A stretch of 64,000 bases of DNA, taken from positions 29,671 through 93,670 of the forward strand of contig CAYPIE010000014.1 of the NCBI GenBank assembly GCA_964410665.1, given 5' to 3'. The DNA comes from CAYPIE01 sp964410665 (lineage in GTDB: Bacteria > Planctomycetota > Planctomycetia > Gemmatales > Gemmataceae). This document shows, piece by piece, positions 43,462-52,380 of this stretch (positions are counted from its first letter, which is position 1; each line of letters opens with the position of its first letter). The position numbers were made by a program, and so were the translations under genes. Below the pieces are notes generated by a model. That model was not told the DNA's origin. It saw only the letters and a list, made by a program, of their open reading frames with translations, and made no database searches.

Positions 43462-43827
43462 ATGTGTTTACTGGCACAAGGGCAACCACGGCTGCGGCTC
43501 GACAACCCCGAGCTGCTGATCGCTACAGTCGCGCTGATGCTGGTGCTGTTGCTAGCAGCCGGCATCTTTGCACTGCTCGAACGTTGGAAGCGCCGCCAGA
43601 TGGAAGAGTCCCTCGAAGAGGACCCTCTCACACACTATCGGCAGCTTCTTGAGGCCGGCGAACTGAGCCAGCAAGAATATGCCAAGATACGCAGTCAACT
43701 TGCGGAAAAATATTATCGTATCGGGAATTCTCGCGTGAGCACGCAGGATGATAAGGATTCTGCACCGCCACCACCGCCGTCTGCGCCCGGATCCGATCAA
43801 AACCCCTTGGACGGGCTTCCTCCCTGA
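43462..43827 (+). CDS. Membrane protein with SHOCT-like C-terminal motif
   Basis: A 121-residue protein: one transmembrane helix (PELLIATVALMLVLLLAAGI), a basic stop-transfer stretch (ERWKRRQME), then a short helical hairpin like SHOCT (DPLTHYRQLLEAGELSQQEY, then AKIRSQLAEKYY) and a proline-rich tail. SHOCT motifs are found at the ends of many bacterial membrane proteins and probably mediate oligomerisation. An in-frame ATG at 43384 is an alternative start. It lies upstream of clpX on the same strand. Confidence 0.65.
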   Translation: MCLLAQGQPRLRLDNPELLIATVALMLVLLLAAGIFALLERWKRRQMEESLEEDPLTHYRQLLEAGELSQQEYAKIRSQLAEKYYRIGNSRVSTQDDKDSAPPPPPSAPGSDQNPLDGLPP

Positions 43828-43990
43828 CGTAGAATCGGAGAGCGTTTGAGCCAACCCGACCCACGCATTTCCCGACTCGAGAACAGCAGGGCGTTTTGCT
43901 TGGACGTTTGCTCAACATTCGCGTTTGACACCCATCACGGCGGGATCTCCCGGAACCATCCCCCCGTGTTCCATCCTGCGGAGAAGAGGC

Positions 43991-45298
43991 ATGCCTACGA
44001 AAGACTCCGGTGACGGAGGGACTCGCCGTCCGCCCACCCCCTCGGGACGAAGCAACCGGAACGCCTATTGCTCGTTTTGCCGCAAAAGTCACCGCGATGT
44101 CGGACCGCTGGTGGAAGGCCCATGCGATGTCTACATTTGTGGCGAATGTATTGAACTGTGTCAAACCATTATTGATCAGGAACGCCGACGCCGCGGCATC
44201 AGTAAATCGCCCCTCAGTTCCCTGCCTGCCCCCCGTGTGATCAAAGACAAGCTTGACGAGTATGTGATTGGCCAACACCGAGCCAAGAAAGTGCTCTCCG
44301 TCGCGGTCCATAATCACTACAAGCGTCTTGGCCTCCACGGAAGTCAGCTCGAGGACGACGGGGTCGAGATCGATAAAAGCAATATCCTGCTGATTGGCCC
44401 CACCGGGAGTGGCAAAACGCTCCTGGCACGCACTCTCGCCCGCATTCTCGATGTGCCCTTTGCGATCGGCGATGCGACTACCTTGACCGAAGCAGGATAT
44501 GTCGGCGAAGATGATGAGAACATACTACTGAAGTTACTCCACGCCGCCGACTTCGACATCGAGGCCGCCCAGCGTGGCATCGTCTATATCGACGAGATCG
44601 ACAAAATTGCCAAGACCAGCCAGAATGTGAGCATCACCCGAGATGTCTCGGGAGAGGGCGTCCAACAGGCCCTGCTCAAAATGCTCGAGGGCACAGTCAG
44701 TAATGTCCCGCCCCAAGGGGGTCGGAAGCATCCTGAACAACAATATATCCAGATTGATACCAGCAATATTTTGTTTATTTGTGGGGGCACCTTCGTCGGC
44801 CTTACTGATGTTATTTCGCGCCGGATTGGCCGCAAGACGCTTGGCTTTGGCGCGTCCACCGAAGAACGCGAACAGGATGTCGCTCGCCTGTTGAGCCAAG
44901 TTACCAGTGATGACTTGATCGAGTTCGGTCTGATCCCCGAATTTGTTGGCCGCTTGCCGATCTTGGCTCCGCTCGATCCGTTGGATGAAGATTCGCTGAT
45001 CCGCATCCTCACCGAGCCTCGGAATGCCCTGGTCCGTCAGTATGAGAAGCTGTTTCGCCTGGAAGGAGCCGAGCTGGAATTCGACCCCATGGCCCTCCGC
45101 GAGATTGCCCGCAAGGCCAAGGAACGCGACACGGGTGCGCGTGGCTTACGCAGCATTGTTGAGGAACTGATGCTCGAAATCATGTACGAACTGCCCGAAA
45201 TGGAAGCCAAGGGCAAGTATGTCGTCAGTCCAGCCGTCGTCCGGGGTGAAGTGTCGCTGTTCGATACACCCCGCGAGATGGACAAGAAAAGCGCCTGA
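43991..45298 (+). CDS. clpX: ATP-dependent Clp protease ATP-binding subunit ClpX
   Basis: A 435-residue AAA+ unfoldase that feeds substrates to ClpP. The N-terminal zinc-binding domain has CSFCRKSH and CGECIELC. Walker A is LLIGPTGSGKTLLARTLARI, the pore loop GYVGEDDENILLKLL, Walker B GIVYIDEIDKIAKTSQNVSI, followed by the RKHPEQQ box and IPEFVGRLPI. Length is normal for ClpX. GAAGAGG precedes the ATG at 43991. clpP and tig, its usual neighbours, are not in the window. Confidence 0.97.
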   Translation: MPTKDSGDGGTRRPPTPSGRSNRNAYCSFCRKSHRDVGPLVEGPCDVYICGECIELCQTIIDQERRRRGISKSPLSSLPAPRVIKDKLDEYVIGQHRAKKVLSVAVHNHYKRLGLHGSQLEDDGVEIDKSNILLIGPTGSGKTLLARTLARILDVPFAIGDATTLTEAGYVGEDDENILLKLLHAADFDIEAAQRGIVYIDEIDKIAKTSQNVSITRDVSGEGVQQALLKMLEGTVSNVPPQGGRKHPEQQYIQIDTSNILFICGGTFVGLTDVISRRIGRKTLGFGASTEEREQDVARLLSQVTSDDLIEFGLIPEFVGRLPILAPLDPLDEDSLIRILTEPRNALVRQYEKLFRLEGAELEFDPMALREIARKAKERDTGARGLRSIVEELMLEIMYELPEMEAKGKYVVSPAVVRGEVSLFDTPREMDKKSA

Positions 45299-45308
45299 GC
45301 AGGAAAGC

Positions 45309-45341
45309 TTGCCGGAGTCGCCTCAAGGACGGCTCCGGCAA
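45309..45341. terminator. Stem-loop between clpX and the GT4 gene
   Basis: TTGCCGGAG (45309-45317) pairs with CTCCGGCAA (45333-45341). The inner part extends the stem to about 14 pairs with one bulged A around a TCAA loop. It begins 10 bases after the clpX stop and lies between convergent genes. No T run follows, so termination is inferred from position and stem strength. Confidence 0.55.
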
Positions 45342-45381
45342 AGGAACGTCGTGCCCAACTCTTGGTCAACTCAGCGGCTCC

Positions 45382-46611
45382 TCACCTCTGCAGGAAGGCT
45401 TGATAAATCTGGGGCAACTCCCTCTGAAGCCGGGAGCGATCAAAGTGTCGGTGGACCCAAGCCGTGGCCGCCTCGCCCAGTTGCTGGCGTTGATGCGAGC
45501 TCTGGAGCAGTGCGCCAAGGACTTGGGCCAGTGCGGCTGGGTCATTGGGTATACATCCAAGTGCATCGATCCCATCGCGGAATAGCTCGGGCACCCCGCC
45601 CGCCGTCGCCGCCACCACCGCGCGACCACAAGCCATCGCCTCGATAATGGTCAGGCCAAAGGGCTCCGGTTGGGTGCTGGTATGGACCACCACATCCAGT
45701 GCTTGGTAGGCCCGTGTTGGGTCGGGTTGAAACTCCACAAAACCCACCTCGCTGGCCACCCCGAGCGATGCAGCCAGTTCCTCCAACTCCGTCCGCGTGA
45801 ACTGCGATCCCTGGGTTTGATAGATCGGCCCGCCGATGATATAGAAACGCACCGGTACACTCAGCATGCTTCGATCCAGCTGACCAATCGCCTTGAGCAA
45901 CAAATCCTGTCCCTTCCAACGCGCATAGGTGGCAACGATGCCCACTCGGAGTCCTCCTGGCGGCAGGGGGGACAATCCCGCGGCCTGGTCCAGCCAATCG
46001 CGATCCTCCCCTGCCCCCGGAGTGAACCGCTCCAAGTCGATGGCATTTGCCAGCACTCCAATCGGCCGACGCGGCAGCACCAAATGGACATCCCGCGCCA
46101 CCGCTTGTGAAATGGCAATCACCCCCACCGCCTGGCCATGCACAGCCTGCAGCAAACGCCGAACGACTGGCCGGCTACCGTAAAAGTCATGAGCATGCCA
46201 AATGACGGGTCGCGACCGGCCCACTGCCAGGGCACTGAGCAGATGGGTCTTGATGCCGTTGGAATGGATGAGGTCCGGGCGAATCTGATCCACAGTTCGC
46301 CGCAACCCCCAGAGGTACCTCCCCAAGCCCGGGATTGCCCGCCCTACTTGGCTTAGCAGTCCTTGAAAGCGCCCAAGCAATCCTTGCTGGCGAAATTGAC
46401 TATCCCCCAACTGCCCAATCCCCTGCGGGACGGGCAAATAGCAGACTTTCGCCCCACGTCGGGCCGCTTCTTCGAGGACCGGCCCCGGTGCCAGCGACAA
46501 CAGATGCACCTCGACAGGTGGTGAGGCGTGGCGTAACGCCCAGATATTCTCGAGTAATACGCGCTCTGCGCCGCCAAGGGCCCCTGAGGGAGAAAGAAAA
46601 AGCACTCTCAT
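45382..46611 (-). CDS. Glycosyltransferase family 4 (GT-B)
   Basis: A 409-residue GT-B glycosyltransferase. The N-terminal acceptor domain starts MRVLFLSPSGALGGAERVLL, and the C-terminal nucleotide-sugar domain has VGIVATYARWKGQDLLLKAI and the EX7E region EPFGLTIIEAMACGRAVVAA with TAGGVPELF. It most likely adds a hexose to a lipid- or polymer-linked glycan on the cytoplasmic side. It faces the aldolase gene across a short control region and belongs to the glycan gene region that follows. Confidence 0.9.
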   Translation of the reverse strand: MRVLFLSPSGALGGAERVLLENIWALRHASPPVEVHLLSLAPGPVLEEAARRGAKVCYLPVPQGIGQLGDSQFRQQGLLGRFQGLLSQVGRAIPGLGRYLWGLRRTVDQIRPDLIHSNGIKTHLLSALAVGRSRPVIWHAHDFYGSRPVVRRLLQAVHGQAVGVIAISQAVARDVHLVLPRRPIGVLANAIDLERFTPGAGEDRDWLDQAAGLSPLPPGGLRVGIVATYARWKGQDLLLKAIGQLDRSMLSVPVRFYIIGGPIYQTQGSQFTRTELEELAASLGVASEVGFVEFQPDPTRAYQALDVVVHTSTQPEPFGLTIIEAMACGRAVVAATAGGVPELFRDGIDALGCIPNDPAALAQVLGALLQSSHQRQQLGEAATAWVHRHFDRSRLQRELPQIYQAFLQR

Positions 46612-46691
46612 TCGGTCTACTCGTGTCGCCTAGCCGCGCAGCAAGGCCTACCCACACCATTGGCCAACCGTGTCCGTCCTTCCATGCCAAA

Positions 46692-46715
46692 CCCGGTCAC
46701 TCAACAATGACCGGG
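46692..46715. promoter_or_regulatory. Inverted repeat in the GT4/aldolase divergent region
   Basis: CCCGGTCA (46692-46699) and TGACCGGG (46708-46715) pair perfectly around an eight-base loop, about 80 bases from the GT4 start and 120 from the aldolase start. The eight-base arms with an eight-base spacer fit a dimeric repressor site; a run of seven T lies further downstream (46739 onward). Confidence 0.4.
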
Positions 46716-46835
46716 CAAGCTCATAGACTGGGGATTCCTTTTTTTCTCGAAGTGATGGCTTGCGGGATCCGATGAATACGCATGTCTTTTATTGGACGCG
46801 CATTCGGTACTGCCCGATCACCTCACGGAGAAACC

Positions 46836-47501
46836 ATGATGACCAGCTCACACCAGGCGATCCGTTCAGAGGTGTGTGCTCTGAATCAAGCGTTACCCCG
46901 CTTTGGCCTGGTACGCATGCACTCCGGGAATGCCAGTCGGTTGGATCCCCAACGCAAGCGGCTGTTTATCAAGCCTTCGGGAATGGATTATGACAAACTC
47001 ACCCCAGAGACCATGGTCGAAGTCGACCTGGAAACGGGACAGGTTTTTTCCGATCTACGCCCCAGTGTCGATTTACCCCATCATGTGTACCTTTATCGAC
47101 ACCTTTCTGGGGTGTACAGCATCATTCACACCCATTCCAATTATGCCACCGCTTTCGCAGCGTGCTTGCAACCGATTCCATTGTGCCTCACCGCGATCGC
47201 CGACGAGTTTGGGGGGCAGATCCCATGTGCCCCGTACGTCAGCAACGAGGGAAATCTGATCGGCCAGGCAATCCTGAAATACCGAACTCAGGCCCCAGCA
47301 ATCTTACTGGGTCAACATGGGGTATTTGCGTGGGGCAGCACTGCCGCGGCGGCCTTGAAAGCGGCGGTCATGGTCGAAGATGTCGCCCAAACGGTCTGGC
47401 TAGCGAAACAGCTGGGCCAACCCGGGGAACTCCCCGCGGAGGAAGTCCAACGCTGGAACGACCGCTACCAACATCGCTATGGCCAGACCGAAGCTGCGTA
47501 A
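46836..47501 (+). CDS. Class II aldolase/adducin family sugar-phosphate enzyme
   Basis: A 221-residue zinc enzyme of the AraD/FucA family. Zinc histidines lie in IIHTHSNYATAFAA (HxH) and the C-terminal LLGQHGVFAWGSTA; the substrate loops are MHSGNASRLDP and IKPSGMDYDKLTPE. The size suits L-ribulose-5-phosphate 4-epimerase or L-fuculose-phosphate aldolase; these cannot be separated by eye. GGAG stands before the ATG at 46836. The neighbouring epimerase fusion suggests a role in making an unusual pentose- or heptose-type sugar, but that is inference. Confidence 0.87.
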   Translation: MMTSSHQAIRSEVCALNQALPRFGLVRMHSGNASRLDPQRKRLFIKPSGMDYDKLTPETMVEVDLETGQVFSDLRPSVDLPHHVYLYRHLSGVYSIIHTHSNYATAFAACLQPIPLCLTAIADEFGGQIPCAPYVSNEGNLIGQAILKYRTQAPAILLGQHGVFAWGSTAAAALKAAVMVEDVAQTVWLAKQLGQPGELPAEEVQRWNDRYQHRYGQTEAA

Positions 47502-47970
47502 CCTTTGTCAGGCCACCCGCTCGAGACCTCGGGAAGCGAAGCGACCATACTTGCCGCCACCACAATGGGGACTGTTGGTGACGGTGGACCTGACTGGTGA
47601 GGGCGCAATCCGAGTCTATCTCGACGGGATCTTCATGGCACAGGCTAGCCGTGAGCGTGAGGGGATGGTCCTCGACCGAGGATCCACTTGGTTCATCGGT
47701 GGTTCCTTTGTCCTCTGAGCCAGATTGGCTGGACTGACCAATGCCTGAGGCGTGCAGGCACAGACCACTCGATCGCCACGGCATCTGACAGCATCACCAC
47801 CGATGCGATTCTCCTGGCCTCGATGCTGTCTCACCGCGCACCATGCGAGCTTGTGTCGGCAACACCTCTCGAGGTCGTCCGCCACATGAATGCCAGCGTC
47901 GATGAGTTGGAGCTCCACGTCGGCTTCGGCGAATATTGGATCGCCCGTCCCACAAGTCGGAGAGACGGCC
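47502..47970. other. Long intergenic region with a possible gene fragment
   Basis: About 470 bases between the aldolase and the GtrA fusion. The plus-strand frame ending at 47718 has a stretch (WGLLVTVDLTGEGAIRVYLD then GIFMAQ, RGSTWFIGGSF) that reads like the last strands of a LamG/concanavalin-like domain, without a domain start or convincing initiation site. It may be a decayed gene end. The rest (47720-47970) shows nothing I can name. Confidence 0.3.
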
Positions 47971-49077
47971 ATGCCCAAAGGCTTGCTTCTGCGTCTACGC
48001 AAACAGTTCGCGCGTGTTCGCCGCCACTCGGAGCTTTCCTTTCTGATCTACCGCTATCGCTATCTGCTGACTTTCACACTCATCGGCCTGATGGCCGTTT
48101 TGCTCGAAGTGCAGATTGCCGCGCTGTTACCTGGTAGTTGGGCCTGGGGCATCAAAGCGCTGTTGGCGTTCTTTGTGGGCTTGGTGCTGAGCTTCGGGCT
48201 CAATGTGAGCGTGAACTTTCAGGTGCCTCGCTCGCATCGCTCAGCCACCTTTCGCCGTTATGCCTTGGTCTCGGTGCTGAGCTTCGCCTTAAATATGGCG
48301 GTGGTCGATCTCTTTCGCGATCACTTATACTCAGCGTACGCCCAGGCGAGGCTGATCTCCGCCGGCTTTTTGTTCCTACTGGCTTACACCCTACACCGAC
48401 GTTACACGTTTGAGCTAGCCCGCAACTTTGGGGTAGCCGTGTATGCCACCCCCAGCGAGCAGGTCCGCAAAATCTTCGCTCGGCTTGGACGGAACTGTGA
48501 CCATATTCATGTCGATCTGGTCGATCAGACCATGGTCCCCCGAGCCGAGCCGGTCGATCTCAAGAAGCTCAGGCTCGCCCGCCAACTGTGGAGTGACACT
48601 CCCGTTTGTCTGCATCTGATGTCCCTTACGCCACGCTATTGGGTGGAACAGACCCTGAACCATGTCGACTGGTACCTGTTCCACGTCAACGTTCAGGATG
48701 ACCTGCTCGGATTGATCGCCGACTGTCGGCTCTGGGGCAAAAAGGTAGGAGTCGTCTGGCACTGCTCGACCAACTTTCGCGATCTGCTGCCCTACTTGCC
48801 CCATGTCGATTTTGTCATGGCCTTAGGCATCGCCCAACCTGGCCAGTCCGGTCAGCGATTGCTTGATGAGGCGTTGAAGGTCACCGATGCCCTGGACCGA
48901 CTTCGTCATCGCTATGGCTATGCCGTGATGTTTGACGGCGGGGTCAACCTGACGACCATCGACCGCATCCGGGCCAAATATGTTGTCGCCGCCAGTGGGG
49001 TTTTGCGTTCGCATGATCCGATTCGGGCGGCCCATTCCCTGCGTACCGGAGCACGCTATGAACGCCGCGCGGCTTAA
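47971..49077 (+). CDS. GtrA-like membrane domain fused to ribulose-phosphate 3-epimerase-like domain
   Basis: A 368-residue fusion. Residues 1-150 form a four-helix GtrA-type domain (YLLTFTLIGLMAVLLEVQIA; FFVGLVLSFGLNVSVNFQVP; TFRRYALVSVLSFALNMAVV), as in flippases for undecaprenyl-phosphate sugars. Residues 155-360 form a TIM barrel like RPE: DHIHVDLVDQTMVPRA, PVCLHLMSLTPRYW, VDFVMALGIAQPGQSGQRLL and VMFDGGVNLTTI. The RPE metal residues are only partly kept. The ATG at 47971 has GGAGAG upstream. It overlaps the next gene by 20 bases. The combination suggests sugar-phosphate chemistry coupled to membrane glycan export. Confidence 0.8.
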   Translation: MPKGLLLRLRKQFARVRRHSELSFLIYRYRYLLTFTLIGLMAVLLEVQIAALLPGSWAWGIKALLAFFVGLVLSFGLNVSVNFQVPRSHRSATFRRYALVSVLSFALNMAVVDLFRDHLYSAYAQARLISAGFLFLLAYTLHRRYTFELARNFGVAVYATPSEQVRKIFARLGRNCDHIHVDLVDQTMVPRAEPVDLKKLRLARQLWSDTPVCLHLMSLTPRYWVEQTLNHVDWYLFHVNVQDDLLGLIADCRLWGKKVGVVWHCSTNFRDLLPYLPHVDFVMALGIAQPGQSGQRLLDEALKVTDALDRLRHRYGYAVMFDGGVNLTTIDRIRAKYVVAASGVLRSHDPIRAAHSLRTGARYERRAA

Positions 49078-50551
49078 ACAGCAGATTCGCGATCTTCTCT
49101 GGGCCACTGTCGACACGCAACCGTTTGTAAGTTCGGCGACCCTTACTGGCAGCTTCGTCGATTCCCCCAACCTGGAAGGGATGAGCGATATTGACCTGGT
49201 CTTGGTGGTCGATCGGCTCAACGCCCAGCGCTTTACGACTCTCCAGCACACCTTTGATCAGGCCTTGCGGCCCACTCTGGGTCAAGCGGGCTATGACCTA
49301 TTGATCAACCCCACCCTGGGGCCGCTCAAGTTTAATCGGCCGAATCTGGCCGTGCTGCACTTGATGATCTACTCCGAGCAAGCGCACGTCGATCATGTGG
49401 TCCATAGCCCGTTCACTTGCCTTGACTGGCAATGCTCCGGCGAGGTTCGCAAACAGAGCCTTGCCGAGGTCTATCCTGTATTTGGCCTACAGCCGCGTCA
49501 TTTTCTCGGAGCACGTCGAAGTGCCAAGGACTATCTCCGTGATTTCTACGCCGGCCAAATCTCCTATCGCGAACTCATCTGCGATGCTCATGGCTACACC
49601 GAACAACCTCAGGCCAAGCCGATGAGCCTCCGTGACCGGCACGAGTTCGCCTACCATGTTTGCCGCTTCCTGATGCGTAACCTCTTGAAGCTGTTGACAC
49701 GTCGTGTGCATGCCCCAGCGAATCCGGAACTCCTCGAGGCATATTTTGCACGGTTCCCCGACGGAGCCGACACCTTTGGCCCATTCTTCATGGACCTCTG
49801 GCAGAAGAAACGACAGCTGGACTTCGCCACGGCCTTACCAAACTTAGAGCAACACTTGATCGCCTTCGTCGAGGCCTTCGAGCGGCAATTCCGCCGTGCA
49901 TTCTTCGACAACGCCCGACGGCATATCGTCTTTCGGCATGCTCCCACTGCGTTCAATCTGGGCACCGGGGCAGCACGTCGCTTTCAGGGGCGTGGTGATG
50001 CAGCAATCTTGCCCATCGAAACAAACGCGCTGCAGGAACTGAAGAACGCACTAGACACCACCCCTATCTCCCGGGTATGGAGTTCCCCTGCGCGACGAGC
50101 GCGACAATCCCTTGCCGCCCTCGCTCAGGTTGGGCAAGTCGACGAACGACTCGACGAACTTGACTACGGTACGGCCGATGGCTGTACCGTGGCTGAGGTG
50201 CGTCAGCGTTGGCCCGAATTGTTCGCGGCATGGGACCGCGGCGAAGATCCACGCTTTCCCGGCGGTGAGAACAACGCCGACCTAGCCCAGCGGGTCCGCA
50301 CGTGGGTCGAAGACCACTGGCGTGGCCAAACCGAGAACACCCTGACTTGTACCCACCAGGGGGTGTTGCGGTACCTGATTGGCGCTGCGTTAGGGGTGCC
50401 CCAGACGGCCTGGCATCGGCTGCAGGTGCCCCATCTGCGACCGATCACCTTCCTTGACACCCAGGCGTTTGGCCTGTTTGTCGACTTCGATGCATCGATT
50501 GAACGTGCGGTATTCGCCGGGTTTGTCCCCCAGCATGCCGCGGCTGCTTGA
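49058..50551 (+). CDS. Nucleotidyltransferase fused to histidine phosphatase
   Basis: A 497-residue two-domain protein. The N-terminal ~110 residues are a pol-beta-type nucleotidyltransferase (ATLTGSFVDSPNLEGMSDID then LVLVVD, giving the GS and DxD elements). The middle is helical. Residues about 285-490 form a histidine phosphatase of the phosphoglycerate mutase type: VFRHAPTAFN carries the RH motif, then WSSPARRARQSLAALA, LDELDYGTADGCTVAEVRQR and the second histidine in LTCTHQGVLRYL. The start overlaps the end of the epimerase fusion. It may adenylylate or uridylylate and dephosphorylate sugar intermediates; function is inferred. Confidence 0.8.
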   Translation: MNAARLKQQIRDLLWATVDTQPFVSSATLTGSFVDSPNLEGMSDIDLVLVVDRLNAQRFTTLQHTFDQALRPTLGQAGYDLLINPTLGPLKFNRPNLAVLHLMIYSEQAHVDHVVHSPFTCLDWQCSGEVRKQSLAEVYPVFGLQPRHFLGARRSAKDYLRDFYAGQISYRELICDAHGYTEQPQAKPMSLRDRHEFAYHVCRFLMRNLLKLLTRRVHAPANPELLEAYFARFPDGADTFGPFFMDLWQKKRQLDFATALPNLEQHLIAFVEAFERQFRRAFFDNARRHIVFRHAPTAFNLGTGAARRFQGRGDAAILPIETNALQELKNALDTTPISRVWSSPARRARQSLAALAQVGQVDERLDELDYGTADGCTVAEVRQRWPELFAAWDRGEDPRFPGGENNADLAQRVRTWVEDHWRGQTENTLTCTHQGVLRYLIGAALGVPQTAWHRLQVPHLRPITFLDTQAFGLFVDFDASIERAVFAGFVPQHAAAA

Positions 50552-50569
50552 ACCGGAGAGACCAAAGCG

Positions 50570-51337
50570 ATGCAAATCGTTGTACCGATGGCAGGCTTGG
50601 GCCGTCGCTTCTCCGAAGCAGGCTATCGCCTGCCCAAGCCGCTAATCCCCATTGATGGGCGGCCCATGGTCGTCCGGGCAGTGCAAGACCTCCCGACTGC
50701 TCAACGCTATGTGTTTGTCTGTCACCCTGATCACGCCATAGCCTTTCCCTTGGCTGCCACCCTAAGCGAGTACTTTCCCGATTGCCATGTCGTGCTGACA
50801 CCTGGCCTCACCGATGGACAAGCCTGCACGGTTCGCTTGGCGGGCTCGGCCTTACACGCGGACCAACCGGTGTTGGTGACTGCCTGCGATAACACCCACC
50901 TTTACTCTGGCTCGCGCTTCGCCAAACTGACTGGTTCGGGTGGGCCCGACTGTCTGATCTGGACCTATCGCCGCGATCCACGAGTACTCATCAACCCACG
51001 CTGGTATGGTTGGGTGCAGGCGGATGAGGGTGGCAACGTGAACAGGGTGTCGGTGAAAGTGCCTATCTCCGACCAGCCGATGCAAAACCATGCCATCACC
51101 GGCTGCTTCTGGTTTCGCTCGGCCAAATTGCTCAATGCAGCCATCGATTCCCTTGTCACCCGCAATATCCGCGTCAACGGCGAGTTTTATCTGGATAGTG
51201 TACCCGGGGTCCTGCTGGAGTGGGGCTGCGCGGTCGAGGTATTTGAGGTGGACAAGTATATCGGCTGGGGGACACCCGATGACCTGGAGGAATACCAACG
51301 CTGGCGGCAATATTTTGTCCAATCTGCGGCGGCTTAG
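50570..51337 (+). CDS. Sugar-phosphate nucleotidyltransferase
   Basis: A 255-residue NTP-transferase-fold enzyme that would activate a sugar 1-phosphate with an NTP. The nucleotide loop is VVPMAGLGRRFSEAGYRLPK followed by PLIPIDGRPM. The metal-binding region is TACDNTHLY and the end VFEVDKYIGWGTPDDLEEYQ is typical. It begins 18 bases after the previous gene and is overlapped by the second GtrA gene. The specific sugar is not known. Confidence 0.88.
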   Translation: MQIVVPMAGLGRRFSEAGYRLPKPLIPIDGRPMVVRAVQDLPTAQRYVFVCHPDHAIAFPLAATLSEYFPDCHVVLTPGLTDGQACTVRLAGSALHADQPVLVTACDNTHLYSGSRFAKLTGSGGPDCLIWTYRRDPRVLINPRWYGWVQADEGGNVNRVSVKVPISDQPMQNHAITGCFWFRSAKLLNAAIDSLVTRNIRVNGEFYLDSVPGVLLEWGCAVEVFEVDKYIGWGTPDDLEEYQRWRQYFVQSAAA

Positions 51338-51809
51338 GCACCCAGACAGCACGCGACATGTTTATCGCTTCGCCACCGTGGGAGTCGGCTGTGTCGCCCT
51401 TGATTTCGTGCTCTACACCGCTCTCACTATGGCCGGTATGCCAACGCACCCCGCCAAGGGACTGTCTTACCTCAGCGGCACCGTGGTCGGCTTCATCGCC
51501 AATAAGTGGTGGACCTTTGGCTCGCAACGGAAGACGGTCGCGGAACCGGTCAGCTATCTGGCCGTGTATGCCACCACTTTGGGCATCAATTTGCTTGTCA
51601 ACGGCTGGGTGCTTCATCACACCGGCCATTGGTTGCTCGCATTTTTGATCGCCACCGGGATCACCACGGTAGGCAACTTTCTCGGCCTACGCTGGATTAC
51701 CTTTCGGATCGGAATCCGCCAACGGCGGTTTCATGACCAACAAACCCATGGAGAAGTTGGTGATGCAGTTTATCCAACACCGGGTGAATCGAGCAGCCCA
51801 GCTTGCTAA
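51279..51809 (+). CDS. GtrA-family membrane protein
   Basis: A GtrA-type protein of up to 176 residues with four helices (FATVGVGCVALDFVLYTALT; GTVVGFIANKWWTFGSQRK; VYATTLGINLLVNGWVLHHT; FLIATGITTVGNFLGLRWIT). GtrA proteins are thought to flip lipid-linked sugars. The start is uncertain: ATG at 51279 (with GGGGGA upstream) lies within the nucleotidyltransferase gene, and TTG at 51315 is an alternative. The hydrophilic C-terminus overlaps the next gene by 77 bases. Confidence 0.75.
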   Translation: MTWRNTNAGGNILSNLRRLRHPDSTRHVYRFATVGVGCVALDFVLYTALTMAGMPTHPAKGLSYLSGTVVGFIANKWWTFGSQRKTVAEPVSYLAVYATTLGINLLVNGWVLHHTGHWLLAFLIATGITTVGNFLGLRWITFRIGIRQRRFHDQQTHGEVGDAVYPTPGESSSPAC

Positions 51810-52380
51810 CATCCCGTCCGAATTCGGCGTCGAGCTCGACCTACGAGATCGAGGCAAGCGGCTCATCCTCGAGCATGACCCGTTCGGCGACGGTGAGGAC
51901 TTCACCAGCTACCTCAACCACTATCGTCACGGATTAATGATCCTTAATATCAAAAGTGAGCGGATTGAGCCTCGTGTACTGGAAGCAATTCAGGATGCAG
52001 ACATCGATAATTATTTCTTCTTGGATTGCTCATTTCCTATGATCCGCTGGTTGATCCGCCAGGGCCAGCGCAAAATCGCCGTCCGCTTTTCTGAGTTCGA
52101 ACCGGTGGAGTCCGCGATGGCAATGGCGGGACAGATCGACTGGGTTTGGGTCGATTGCTTCACCCGAATGCCTTTGGATGGGCGAAGCTACCAACTGCTA
52201 AGCACCCATTTCAAACTTTGTGCGGTCTCCCCGGAACTGCAAGGGCGCCCCGTCGAGTCGATTGCTGCCTATGCAGAACAACTGCAACCCTACCCCGTCG
52301 ATGCGGTCTGCACCAAGCGGCCCGACCTCTGGCAACAGGCGCTTCAACGGCTTCCCGACAACAGCAGCGTGCCAACCTGA
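51733..52380 (+). CDS. Glycerophosphodiester phosphodiesterase-like protein
   Basis: A 215-residue TIM-barrel protein resembling short GDPD/PI-PLC-like enzymes. The candidate catalytic residues are H-R in FIQHRVNRAAQL, E and D in GVELDLRDRGKRLILEHDPF with its following His-Asp, and LDCSFPMIRWL, FSEFEPVESAM and WVWVDCFTRMPLDG later in the barrel. Such proteins occur in surface-glycan loci. The substrate is unknown. It overlaps the preceding GtrA gene and, at its 3' end, the convergent 2H phosphoesterase by 37 bases. Confidence 0.7.
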   Translation: MTNKPMEKLVMQFIQHRVNRAAQLANIPSEFGVELDLRDRGKRLILEHDPFGDGEDFTSYLNHYRHGLMILNIKSERIEPRVLEAIQDADIDNYFFLDCSFPMIRWLIRQGQRKIAVRFSEFEPVESAMAMAGQIDWVWVDCFTRMPLDGRSYQLLSTHFKLCAVSPELQGRPVESIAAYAEQLQPYPVDAVCTKRPDLWQQALQRLPDNSSVPT

